From NCBI RefSeq assembly GCF_001905385.1, contig NZ_LIPF01000012.1, forward strand, positions 165,727 to 229,726: a stretch of 64,000 bases of DNA. The letters run 5' to 3'. Numbering within the stretch: position 1 is the stretch's first letter; every line of letters begins with the position of its first letter. The notes under the pieces are model-generated. The model saw only the letters and a program-made list of their open reading frames with translations. It did no database searches and had not been told where the DNA came from. The DNA is from Streptomyces sp. CB02414 (lineage in GTDB: Bacteria > Actinomycetota > Actinomycetes > Streptomycetales > Streptomycetaceae). Made by a program: the position numbers and the translations under genes. This document shows positions 35,590-43,989 of this stretch, in pieces.

Positions 35590-36111
35590 TCAGAGCGATT
35601 CCGGCGCCCGAGCAGTGTTCGATCGGTTTGCCTGTGTGGTGTTCGTGCCTGCCGGTTCAGGCGTCTCCTGCTCAGTGGCCCGGTGGGCGCTGAGGGTGGT
35701 GAGCGCGAGAAGGCCGGCGGCGAGGAGGATGCCTGCGGCGACGGTCAAGGCCGTACCGTACCCGGAGACCAGTGCCTCCCTGGTGCCCAGCATGGCCTTC
35801 TCCGGCTGCGCGGTGGCGGTCGCGGCGACCCCGGCGAGTACCGCCAGACCGAGAGCGACACCGAGCTGCTGCGCGGAGTTGAGCAGGGCCGAGGCGATCC
35901 CGGCCTTGTCCGCGTCGACGCGATAGACCGCGGCCTGGGTGAGGGCGAGCGCGCCCAGACCGAAACCGAGTGCGAGGACGAACATCGCCGGTGCCAGGTG
36001 CAGCCAGTAGCCGGTGTCAACGGTGATCGCGGAGAACCAGAACGCGGCCAGCGCGCTCAGCAACGCACCCAGACCGGCCACGAAGCGAGGGGCGAATTTC
36101 ATCAGCCCGGA
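35590..36111 (-). pseudogene. C-terminal fragment of a DHA2-type MFS efflux pump
   Basis: About the last 170 residues of an EmrB/QacA-like pump: MKFAPRFVAGLGALLSALAA, the SALLNSAQQLGVALGLAVLAG helix typical of the family, and a final membrane helix. Roughly the first ten helices are missing. Upstream the frame runs into unrelated Arg-rich sequence and the CcdA fragment. Confidence 0.75.
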
Positions 36112-36259
36112 CGCCGGGAGGGGATCCGACGGATCGGGCGGCACATGGCCACGCACGAGGAGGCGCGTGCGTGCCTCGCCGCGGCGTCGGCCGGAGCAGC
36201 ACCAGCAGGGCACGCAGCGTTCTTCCAGGGCGATCTCGGTGCCGGCGCTCAGTGCCGAC

Positions 36260-36472
36260 GGAAGCGCGGATGTCCGTCAGCCGGCGCTTGCGGTCCAGAT
36301 CCAACCGGGCCCACAGCAATACCAGCGTGAACATCGGAACCGCCATGCCCAGGGCGTGGACGGCGAGCGGCGCCCCGCCGTGCAGGGGATCGCCGTCCGC
36401 GGCCGCCACGGCCAGGATGGCGCCTTCGTACCCGGTGACGCCCCCACTGGCGAGCCGAGCGATCCGGCGCGG
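36260..36472 (-). pseudogene. Possible CcdA (cytochrome c biogenesis) C-terminal fragment
   Basis: GAILAVAADGDPLHGG followed by LAVHALGMAVPMFTLVLLWA and LDLDRKRRL resembles the last helices of actinobacterial CcdA, a thiol-disulfide carrier. The active-site helix upstream is missing; the expected Cys-Thr-Pro-Tyr start of this segment reads VTGYEG. Frame and similarity end near 36260. Confidence 0.5.
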
Positions 36473-36480
36473 CTACGCAC

Positions 36481-36762
36481 TCAGGCCAGCGAAAGGAACA
36501 ACTTCTCCAGTCGGGCCCGCATCTGCTCCCGGTCACCGGAGGCGGCCATGTCCGCATCGGTCAGGCAATGCTGCAGACCGGTGGCGATGATCGCGAAGCC
36601 CGCTTTGTCCAGCGCTCGGGAGGCCGCCGCGAGTTGTGTGACCACTTCTTCGCAGTCCCGCCCTTCCTCGATCATCTTGATCACCCCGGCGATCTGGCCC
36701 TGTGCCCGCCGCAGCCGGTTGACCACCGTCCTCAGTTCCTCAGCAGCCATCGCCAGTTCCAC
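36481..36762 (-). CDS. CstR-like (CsoR family) persulfide-sensing repressor
   Basis: 93 residues from GTG 36762 (ATG 36750 possible). All-helical CsoR fold: NRLRRAQGQIAGVIKMIEEG, then Cys37 and Cys66, 29 residues apart as in CstR (Cys31/Cys60). The copper-binding His of true CsoR, 25 residues after the first Cys, is Gly62, so sulfide/persulfide sensing is more likely than copper. ATACCCCCGCGGGTAA lies just before the gene and two more such sites precede the CstB-like operon at 31.1 kb. Confidence 0.9.
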   Translation of the reverse strand: MELAMAAEELRTVVNRLRRAQGQIAGVIKMIEEGRDCEEVVTQLAAASRALDKAGFAIIATGLQHCLTDADMAASGDREQMRARLEKLFLSLA

Positions 36763-36780
36763 GCCCCACGCCCCTTCTGT

Positions 36781-36796
36781 ATACCCCCGCGGGTAA
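36781..36796. promoter_or_regulatory. CsoR/CstR-type operator before the repressor gene
   Basis: ATACCCCCGCGGGTAA, 19 bp from the repressor start; same type as the pair at 31069-31121. It supports autoregulation and joint control. It could also reach the divergent quinone oxidoreductase promoter. Confidence 0.8.
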
Positions 36797-36877
36797 TCTA
36801 CCCGGCGGTCGGGAGCTCGGCCAATGAGGTGGGTGAAACCGGCAAGCTCCGCCGTTGTCGGGCACGATCGGGTTGTG

Positions 36878-37933
36878 ATGAAACGTGTGATGAGCGCTGC
36901 TGTCCTCTACCGTCATGGGGGCGCGGAAGCGCTGGGGCTGCGAGATGACTGGCCGCTGCCCGAGCCCGCTCCGGGGCAGGTTCTGGTGCGGGTGGCTGCG
37001 GCGGCGATCAACAACACGGACGTGTGGACCCGCGAAGGGGCGTACGGGTTGCCCGGGCGACCGGAGGCGAAAGCGGGATGGCGGGGTCCGCTGGAGTTCC
37101 CGCTGATCCAGGGCGGCGACATCGCGGGCACCGTCAGTGAGCTCGGCGCGGGTGTGTCGGCGAGGTGGCTGGGCTGCCGGGTGCTGGTCGATCCCGCCTT
37201 CTACGCCGACGACGGTGAGGAGGCCCCGCCCGTCGGTCTGCTGGGCAGTGAGAGGGACGGCGGCTTCGCCGAGTACGTCGTGGTGGATGCCGACCGCCTG
37301 CACGACATGAGCACCTCCCCGCTCTCCGACCAGGAGCTGGCCGCCCTTCCGGTCGCCTACGGCACGGCGATGGGGATGCTGGAGCGCGCGGAGATCCGCA
37401 GCGGTGAGACGGTGCTCGTCACCGGCGCTTCCGGCGGGGTGGGGCTGGCCCTGGTGCAGCTCGCGGCGGCTCGCGGGGCACGGGTGGTGGCGCTGACCAG
37501 CGGGGCCAAGGCCGCCGCGCTGCAGGAGGCCGGAGCCTCAGCGACGCTGCCCAGGAACGCGGACCCCGCCGACCTGGAACGCCGACTGGCGGCGACGGCG
37601 CCCACGGGCCTGGACGCCGTCGCGGACGTGGCGGGAGGGCCGTGGCTCGAGCAGTTCCTGCCCGCCCTGCGGGAAAACGGGCGCTGGGTCATCGCCGGCG
37701 CCGTGGCGGGCCCTGTCATCACCTTCGACCTGCGCCGCCTCTACCTGCACAACCTCCGCCTCATCGGCTCCTCCATGCACACCCGCGCCCATTTCTCGAC
37801 CCTGGCCGACCTGGCCCGCACCGGGAGCGTGAAGCCCCGCATCGCGGCCGGCTTCCACCTGAGCGACATCCACGCCGCTCAGGAGGCATTCCGGGACGGC
37901 ACCCACGTAGGCAAGATCACCATCGTCCCTTGA
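36878..37933 (+). CDS. Zinc-independent MDR (quinone oxidoreductase-like) dehydrogenase
   Basis: 351 residues. GroES-like part ~1-150 (AAAINNTDVWTREG, GGDIAGTVSELGAGV) and nucleotide-binding part with VLVTGASGGVGLALVQLAAA (~175). Catalytic zinc cysteines of alcohol dehydrogenases are absent. ATG 36878 is used; ATG 36890 in the same frame gives a more typical N-terminus. It is divergent from the CstR-like gene with a CstR operator between, so it may belong to that regulon. Confidence 0.9.
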   Translation: MKRVMSAAVLYRHGGAEALGLRDDWPLPEPAPGQVLVRVAAAAINNTDVWTREGAYGLPGRPEAKAGWRGPLEFPLIQGGDIAGTVSELGAGVSARWLGCRVLVDPAFYADDGEEAPPVGLLGSERDGGFAEYVVVDADRLHDMSTSPLSDQELAALPVAYGTAMGMLERAEIRSGETVLVTGASGGVGLALVQLAAARGARVVALTSGAKAAALQEAGASATLPRNADPADLERRLAATAPTGLDAVADVAGGPWLEQFLPALRENGRWVIAGAVAGPVITFDLRRLYLHNLRLIGSSMHTRAHFSTLADLARTGSVKPRIAAGFHLSDIHAAQEAFRDGTHVGKITIVP

Positions 37934-37939
37934 CGTGCG

Positions 37940-38690
37940 AGGGCACTGCCCAACGGATGCACGCTCCGCGGCCGGCGGGGGCGTCGCTCTGGCTGGAACG
38001 CCCGCCTTCCGGTGACGCGTCATGTGGACTGCGTGGCGATCCTTGAACCGAGGGCAAGAGGCCTGAGGCGTGCGTGTTGCGCCGTGCGGGTTCCACTCCG
38101 TCCAGCCCACTGGCATCCAGTGGGAGTACCTGACAGGTGGTTGTGGGCTTGGACCAACCACGCTACGGAGTCTAAGAGTTCGTCCAGCCGCGACTCGAAC
38201 CCGACGCGGGAACCACACGGTCTCCCTGCGCTTCGAGACCCGGGATCACCTTGTCGCGCTGTCCCCATCCGATGCCGGGCCATCGAGCGCGGACACTTCC
38301 GCCGGCAGGTCGTGCCCGAGGCGAAGCCCGACTCCGGGGCAGGTACTGCCACTGTATGCCGGTCTGTGGGACGAAGAGATACCGCACAGGGGACCTCGAC
38401 GCCCGGAGGTACGTGGATGGCCGGTGATCGAGGGAGTTGATGAACTGGGTACCCCAGGTCCAGCGGACGTCCGCCTGCATCGTGGGAAGCCCGCCGACGT
38501 ACCCGACCACCCGCTTCCGCTCCGCACCCACCCCGTTCCCAGAGCACATGACGTACGTCGTCCTGCCCCGGGACGTCTGACCCGCCCCACCCCGCACGCC
38601 GGGGAACGCGGCCTGTGCGGGAGGCGAGTCACCGGCCGCCCGCTGTCCGCGCCGGTTCGACGGCCCGAGCAGCGGGGGAGCCGGGATCAC
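37940..38690. mobile_element. Insertion sequence debris (IS5-type transposase pieces)
   Basis: No intact gene. The peptide TGIQWEYL (+, near 38113) and PQTGIQWQYLP (-, near 38350) are the IS5-family N-terminal transposase motif (FVLxTGIQWxxLP), in opposite orientations and followed by shifted, unrelated frames. No terminal repeats or target duplications could be defined. Confidence 0.6.
38012..38049 (+). repeat. 38-bp diverged repeat, copy 2
   Basis: Partner of 19673-19710, about 31 of 38 bases equal, reading VTRHVDCVAILEP. It sits just left of the transposase debris. Confidence 0.65.
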
Positions 38691-38691
38691 T

Positions 38692-39087
38692 TCACGCGAC
38701 GGCGGTGCCCTCGAGCTCGACCATCTGACCGGGGATCGCCAGCCGCGTCACCCCGAGCATGGTGGTGGTCGGCGCGACGCCGGCGGCGCCCAGGCGGCCC
38801 GCCAGCACACCGTAGTGCTGGAAGAGCAGATCGACGTCGGTCGTGTAGACGTTCAGCCGGACGAGGTTCGAGAGGATCATGCCCGCCTCGGCGAGCACCG
38901 CCTCGATATTGTCGACGGCCAGCGCCAGCTGCGCCGCCATGTCACCGTCGTGCTCGGGCTTGCCTTCCTTGCTCATCGCCGTCTGGCCCGAGATGTACAG
39001 GGTGCGCGAGTGCCCGGAGACGACCTCGCCCTGGTTGAATCCCATCTCGACCGACCACGACACCGGGTTGACCGCGTTACGTTCCAT
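38692..39087 (-). CDS. RidA/YjgF-family protein
   Basis: 131 residues from ATG 39087 (AGGTG upstream). LYISGQTAMSKEGKPEH, then NIEAVLAEAGMILSNLVRLN, whose Arg is the family's substrate-binding residue, and VELEGTAVA at the end. RidA proteins hydrolyse reactive enamines/imines; this one is from a subgroup with a longer loop. It is divergent from a WYL regulator gene. Confidence 0.9.
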   Translation of the reverse strand: MERNAVNPVSWSVEMGFNQGEVVSGHSRTLYISGQTAMSKEGKPEHDGDMAAQLALAVDNIEAVLAEAGMILSNLVRLNVYTTDVDLLFQHYGVLAGRLGAAGVAPTTTMLGVTRLAIPGQMVELEGTAVA

Positions 39088-39134
39088 TGCCGCACCTGCT
39101 CCATTCGGTACATGAGACGTCGTGCGATGAACCC

Positions 39135-39152
39135 TGTCAGGAATACGTGACA
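39135..39152. promoter_or_regulatory. Putative operator TGTCA-N8-TGACA
   Basis: Perfect 5-bp arms around 8 bp, midway between the divergent RidA and WYL regulator genes (97-bp intergenic region). Probably the regulator's site. Confidence 0.6.
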
Positions 39153-39184
39153 CCCTTGGTCATGTATTTCGCTAGGGTTTTCCC

Positions 39185-40159
39185 ATGCGCGCCGACCGGT
39201 TGGTTTCCCTGGTGCTCTTGCTGCGTCAGCGAGGCCGGATGACCGCCGAGACACTCGCCCGGGAGCTGGAGGTGTCGACCCGGACGGTGCTGCGCGACAT
39301 GGAGGCCCTCTCCGCGGCCGGGGTACCGGTCTACGCGGAGCGCGGGCGGCACGGCGGGTTCGCGCTGCTGCCGGATTTCCGGACGGCGCTCACCGGCCTG
39401 AACCACGACGAGGCGCTCGCCCTCGTGGTCGCCGGATCACGGCGCGGCGCGCAGTTGTTCGGCCTGGGGCCGGCGCTCGCCTCGGCCGTGCTGAAAGTGG
39501 TCGACGCGCTGCCCGAGGGGCTGCGGGACACCGCCGCCGGAGCGGCGCAGCGGCTGCTCATCGACCCGGAGACCGATCTCCTCTCGCGTCGCGTGGCGCC
39601 CGAGGAGGTTTCCGACTCCATCGCCGCCGAGGTCCGGCGCGCGGTGTTCGCCGGGCACAGACTGCGCATCCACTACGAGGCCGTGGGCCGGCTCCCGCAG
39701 TGGCGCACGGTGGACCCGGTCGGCCTGGTCACCGTCAGGGACCAGGGCTACCTGCTGGCCAAGCGCGGCACCGAGGACCGCACCTACCGGCTGAGCCGCG
39801 TCCTGGCCGCCGAGGAACTCGACGAACCCGCGCAGCGTCCGGACACCGTCGACCTGGACGGGGCCTGGCGCGAACGCAGCGTGCGGTTCCGGACCGGCGG
39901 CGACAACACCGTCGTCGTGGTCCGCGTGGACGCCGCGCACCGGGAGCACCTGGTCGCCACCGCCGTGGCGGTCCACTCCGAGGAGACCGACGAGGACGGC
40001 CGACGCCGGCTGCACGTCGTCTTCCAGGACGCACGGCACGCGGAGTGGGCGCTGTGGCAGCACGCCATGTACGCGGAGGTGGAGGCCCCGCAGTGGCTGC
40101 GCACCTCCCTGCACCACCGCGCGACGGTGATCGCGGCCCGCTACAAGCCGCCCGCCTGA
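39185..40159 (+). CDS. YafY-type HTH-WYL transcriptional regulator
   Basis: 324 residues. N-terminal HTH_11 (RADRLVSLVLLLRQRGRMTA, LEVSTRTVLRDMEALSAAG), WYL domain ~140-220 (LRIHYEAVGR, TVDPVGLVTVRDQGYLLAKR) and a WCX C-terminal domain. WYL domains sense nucleic acids or small ligands. The likely target is the divergent RidA gene through the palindrome between them. Confidence 0.93.
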   Translation: MRADRLVSLVLLLRQRGRMTAETLARELEVSTRTVLRDMEALSAAGVPVYAERGRHGGFALLPDFRTALTGLNHDEALALVVAGSRRGAQLFGLGPALASAVLKVVDALPEGLRDTAAGAAQRLLIDPETDLLSRRVAPEEVSDSIAAEVRRAVFAGHRLRIHYEAVGRLPQWRTVDPVGLVTVRDQGYLLAKRGTEDRTYRLSRVLAAEELDEPAQRPDTVDLDGAWRERSVRFRTGGDNTVVVVRVDAAHREHLVATAVAVHSEETDEDGRRRLHVVFQDARHAEWALWQHAMYAEVEAPQWLRTSLHHRATVIAARYKPPA

Positions 40160-40285
40160 AAGCTCGGTCCACACCCGCGAAGCCGAACAACGGCCACGGA
40201 CACGGCCGGAAAGGGCCGTGTTCCGCCGCGGTCGTCCGGGCAGGTATCCCGCGGTCTCTTCAGCCGCCGCAGGGGGTGTGCCGTC

Positions 40286-41203
40286 GTGGAATCCTTACCT
40301 GTCTCCGCCTCCGTCCGCCGTCTCGGATCCTCGATGGCAACCGAGGCGGAGCTGACCGATATGGTGCGCGCCCACTACGACAGCGAGCCGATGCTGCGGC
40401 TCGCGGGTGAGATCCACTTCGACGCCGGGCTGAGCCGTGCGGAAGTGCGGGCGGCCGCGCGGGTGTTCGGCGAGCCGCTGCCGGATCTGGTGTACCTGCC
40501 GTGTGCGGGGACTCTGCGCCACGCCCCACCGCTCCTTGCGGAAGGCGCGCGGCACGTCGTCGCGGTCGACCTGTCCGGACCGAGCCTGACCGCCGGACTC
40601 GGCCGCAACGTCCCCGCCGGCCTGCGCGGCCACGTCACGGCGTACCACGGCGACGTGCGCGACGCCGGGCAGGTGCTCCCGGAGTGCGGGGTGCGGCTGG
40701 CCTTCCTCGGCGGCAACAGCCTGGGCGACGTGACCGCACCGGAGGGCCACCGGCAGTTCCTGCACGCACTGGCCCGGTCGTTGACCCCGGGCGGGGTACT
40801 CGTCTTCGACTACGTCTCCGACCGCTACCTGCCCGCCGGCACCGGACCCACGACCAGCGAATGGCCGCAGGTCTGGCACGGTCCTGAGGGTGACGTGGAC
40901 GTCGTGGACCGGCGCACGCGCACCTGCCGGCCACTGGGCACCTCGGGGATGGCGCTGCTCCGCATCCGGTGCGACATCCTGGGCTTGCACGACGGCCGGC
41001 CCCTCGCACCGCCGCATACCTACAGCAAGCTGATCGTGCCCGACCCGCTGCTGAAGGAGCAGTTCGCCGAAGCGGGACTGGAGCTGACCAACACCGGTCC
41101 CGTCGCCGACTGGTCCGGCTACCACCGTGACCGCATCGACCAGGTGGGCGACCTCGGCATGATGGGTGAACCCGACTGCTGGTACCGGGCGGTGCGCCGG
41201 TGA
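40286..41203 (+). CDS. SAM-dependent methyltransferase coupled to a SET protein
   Basis: 305 residues from GTG 40286; ATG 40334 is an alternative. Class I fold: LPCAGTLRHAPPLLAEG in place of the Gly-rich motif, VVAVDLSGPSLTAG, FLGGNSLGDV and LTPGGVLVFDYVSD. The lack of a standard GxGxG loop (CAGTLRH) is unusual. Its stop overlaps the SET gene start (GTGA). Substrate unknown. Confidence 0.85.
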   Translation: MESLPVSASVRRLGSSMATEAELTDMVRAHYDSEPMLRLAGEIHFDAGLSRAEVRAAARVFGEPLPDLVYLPCAGTLRHAPPLLAEGARHVVAVDLSGPSLTAGLGRNVPAGLRGHVTAYHGDVRDAGQVLPECGVRLAFLGGNSLGDVTAPEGHRQFLHALARSLTPGGVLVFDYVSDRYLPAGTGPTTSEWPQVWHGPEGDVDVVDRRTRTCRPLGTSGMALLRIRCDILGLHDGRPLAPPHTYSKLIVPDPLLKEQFAEAGLELTNTGPVADWSGYHRDRIDQVGDLGMMGEPDCWYRAVRR

Positions 41204-41604
41204 ACGCGGCGAACGGCCCCGGCCACCTCCGGATCGGCGCCTCCCCGGTCCACGGACGCGGCGTCTTCGCCACCCGCGCCATCACAGCCGGCGAGACCGT
41301 CGAGTCCTGTCCCGTACTCCTGGTACCCGCCTCCCAGCGCCACCTGGTCGACGGCACGGCCCTGTACGACTACTACTTCAACTGGCCCGGCGGCCAGGCG
41401 GCCCTCGCGCTGGGCTACGGCAGCCTCTACAACCACTCGCCTCGAGCCAACGCGCGCTACCGCAAGAACACCGACACCCTCACCGTGGACATCCACGCCG
41501 TCCGCGCCATCGAGCCGGGACACGAGATCACCGTCGACTACACCTGCGACGGCACCAACCCCCTGTGGTTCCGGCCGGTGGATCACTTCACGACTCCCTC
41601 ATGA
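41200..41604 (+). CDS. Stand-alone SET-domain protein methyltransferase
   Basis: 134 residues from GTG 41200. A minimal SET domain: GRGVFATRAITAGE, LYDYYFNW, the AdoMet/knot motif YNHSPRANARY (NHS) and ITVDYTCDG with the catalytic Tyr. Post-SET cysteines are absent. Lysine methylation of a cellular protein is the family activity; the target is unknown. It is translationally coupled to a second methyltransferase. Confidence 0.9.
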   Translation: MNAANGPGHLRIGASPVHGRGVFATRAITAGETVESCPVLLVPASQRHLVDGTALYDYYFNWPGGQAALALGYGSLYNHSPRANARYRKNTDTLTVDIHAVRAIEPGHEITVDYTCDGTNPLWFRPVDHFTTPS

Positions 41605-41721
41605 GCCCCGGGGCGGAGTGGAGGATTCGCGCCGGAAGCCCGGCCGGTCGGCCGAAGGCGGAGCCGGGGAGCGCCGGCCAGCGTCCTACATGGCAGGCAA
41701 CCACCATGGAGGGGCAACCCG

Positions 41722-42936
41722 ATGGACCAGCGAACGTCCGACCGCGGCGCAGGCGTGACCACCGAATTCGAGAGGGACGTCGTCAAGCTGATGCTGGAGA
41801 CGATGCGCGCGGTGGCCAAGCAGGAACGCGACGACGTCGGCACGGAGGGCCTGTTGTACGCGCTCGTGTCGGGTGACTGGGCCGCGGGTTCCGCGATCGC
41901 CCCCGGGATGAGGGCATCCGGTTCACTCGGCGGTTCGATCGGGAGCCGGGAGACATCCGTGTGGATCAGTGGGGACGCGGGTGACGACACGGTGGGCAGC
42001 CCGGAGGACGAGCGCGAGATCGATGCCTTCTGGCGCGAGGTCCGGCACGAGGAGGCCCGGAGGCTGCGCTGGAAGAATCGGAAGGAGGAGCAGACAAGTG
42101 TCGAACTCCCTTCGGCGACCGCCGCGGTGCGCGTCTGTCTGCGCAAGGCGCTGGAGGCCGCGCGGGAGGAACGCTCCGCCTCCGTGCGCGTCCGCCACGT
42201 GGCGCAGGCGCTGATGGCGCTGCCCGATACGCGTGCCCGCGAGGCCATGGTGGTGGAGAAGCTGGATGTCGCGGCCGCCTCGGCCGCGCTCGACGCGTTG
42301 CGGGGGAGCGACGAAGTGCCGGAGCCCGGTTCGGTGCTGATGATGCGCAAGGCGGGGGCGTTCGGGAAGAGCGGCAATCCGCTGACCCGGAAGTTCACCG
42401 CGTGGATATTCGGGGGTGGCGCCGGGTTCGGCTCCCCGGTGGTGGCCGCGGCCCGTTCGGAGGCACAGCGGAGCGCGGTGCGGCGCGGGGCTACGGAGAC
42501 GGAACCCGTCGACGTGCTGCTCGGCATCCTGGCGCTGGACCGGTCGCTGGCCGTCGCGGAACGTGAGCTGCCCGGGGAACTGGCGGGAGCGAACCGAGGG
42601 GCGGAACTCCTGCGGCGGCACGGCGGCCGGCATGGTGCAGTCGCCCAAGTGCTGCTTCCCTCCACCGGAGTCGCGGAGGGCGAGCCCCCGGAGGTGGCCG
42701 GCTCCGCCGACTTCGAGCGACGGCTTCTGCACGTCACGCAGTTCACCGCCTCCGCCCAGGGCTCGCCGACGGTCGGCACGACTCACCTCCTGGCCGCCCT
42801 GCTGGACGAGAAGGGGACTGACGCGGAGTCCGTGGCGGAGGTCGAGCGTGTGCTCACCGAGAGCGGTGTGGATGTCGACGGGCTGCGGGCGGAGCCGGAG
42901 CTGCTGGTCCCCGGGGGAGCGGCACAAGACGTCTGA
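41722..42936 (+). CDS. Protein of tandem Clp-N-like repeats without ATPase
   Basis: 404 residues from ATG 41722 (GGAGGGG upstream). Four helical blocks resemble ClpA/ClpC N-terminal repeats: ~14-60 (GTEGLLYALVSGD), ~128-195 (RVRHVAQALMALP), ~235-300 (EPVDVLLGILALD) and ~335-395 (GTTHLLAALLDEKG). There is no Walker motif, so it is not a Clp unfoldase; it may act as an adaptor or scaffold. A Gly-rich linker (~70-100) separates the first two. It follows the SET gene by 117 bp. Confidence 0.75.
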   Translation: MDQRTSDRGAGVTTEFERDVVKLMLETMRAVAKQERDDVGTEGLLYALVSGDWAAGSAIAPGMRASGSLGGSIGSRETSVWISGDAGDDTVGSPEDEREIDAFWREVRHEEARRLRWKNRKEEQTSVELPSATAAVRVCLRKALEAAREERSASVRVRHVAQALMALPDTRAREAMVVEKLDVAAASAALDALRGSDEVPEPGSVLMMRKAGAFGKSGNPLTRKFTAWIFGGGAGFGSPVVAAARSEAQRSAVRRGATETEPVDVLLGILALDRSLAVAERELPGELAGANRGAELLRRHGGRHGAVAQVLLPSTGVAEGEPPEVAGSADFERRLLHVTQFTASAQGSPTVGTTHLLAALLDEKGTDAESVAEVERVLTESGVDVDGLRAEPELLVPGGAAQDV

Positions 42937-43129
42937 TGCCGCGGGCTCCCCGTGGGCGAAGCGGTGCGGGGAGCCGGTGCGGGGAGCCGGGGGCGGGGGC
43001 GTCCGGAGGCCTCGACGTCACACAGGGGTCTCGACGTCGCGGGGAAACGTGACCGTCCGCCTCCTCCGTCCGGCGGGCCGGCGGTGCCGGTCATGCTCCC
43101 CCGCCCGGCGGCTCCCCGCAACGCGGGCC

Positions 43130-43480
43130 TTGGGGCCGCGGCGACGGCCGCCGCCACGCCGCACACCACGAACGCGACGCCGAATCCGCTGCTCAGGGCG
43201 TCCAGGGCCAGGCCGTGCGCCGCGGAACCGGGTGCGCCGGGCGGCAGGCTGTTCACGGCGATGGGGCCGCTCGCCGCGGCGATCTCACGGGCCGCGGCGA
43301 GGTCGCGGAGCAGCGCCGGCGCGACGAAGGCTAACGAAGGCTAGAACCCGGACATCAGCAGCCAGGATGCGGCGACCCGGTGCAGGAGCCGTGAGACGAC
43401 CGGGATGAGGACGAAGGCGGGGCCCTGGAGGAGCAGGAAGGGGACGGCGACGCGCATGACGGCGACGACGGACGACACGG
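43130..43480 (-). pseudogene. MFS transporter remnant
   Basis: A run of MFS-like membrane helices with an in-frame TAG (near 43343): PFLLLQGPAFVLIPVV, then after the stop LAFVAPALLRDLAAA, NSLPPGAPGSAAHG and DALSSGFGVAFVVCGVAAAV, the usual last helix of DHA2 pumps. The stop sits in a short duplication (CGAAGGCTA twice). The rest of the pump is missing. Confidence 0.5.
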
Positions 43481-43504
43481 TGAAGGCCCGGTTTCGGCGG
43501 GGCG

Positions 43505-43989
43505 CACGCCCTGTGGGAACTCACTGGCCGGCGAGCCCAGGTGGTGATCCACGAGGCCGACGCGCCGATGCTGCGCTCCCGCCGGGCCCACGTGGAGGAG
43601 TACCTCGCGGGGCGGGCCGGTACCTCGACGACCTCGAGGGCGAGGCGAAGGTGACGGCCGCGACCGACGCCGTCATCTCCGGCGAGCTGGAGCCGACCCT
43701 GCTGGTCAGGGGCGGCGAGACCCTCTCCCTCGGGGGTGACGTCACCGTCTCCGGGCACGCGGTGCCCAGCCACACGCCCGGCTCGGTCGCCTTCGCGGCG
43801 ACGTTCCTGCCGGGCCACCGCCTGGTCGTGGAGCTCTCCAACGACGAGCCCCTGACCGACGCGCACAACGCGCTGCTGCCGCCGGACGCCTTCCACCTGC
43901 CGGTGGGCCGTCGCGTCACCCACAAGATCTACCGTGACGCGGCGCACCCCTCCCGCCAGGTCCTGCCGTTCACGACGGGCGCGGCTTGA
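43505..43989 (+). pseudogene. Chimera of a metallo-beta-lactamase fragment and a CocE-type C-terminus
   Basis: The first part (ALWELTGR, VVIHEADAPMLRSRRAHVEE, then a 1-nt frame change near 43620 to YLDDLEGEAKVTAATDAVIS and HAVPSHTPGSVAF) is the middle of an MBL-fold hydrolase; its metal-binding HxHxDH start is missing. It then changes without a stop into LPGHRLVVELSNDEPLTD and DAAHPSRQVLPFTTG, like the end of a CocE/NonD hydrolase. Two deletions must have joined these. Confidence 0.6.
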
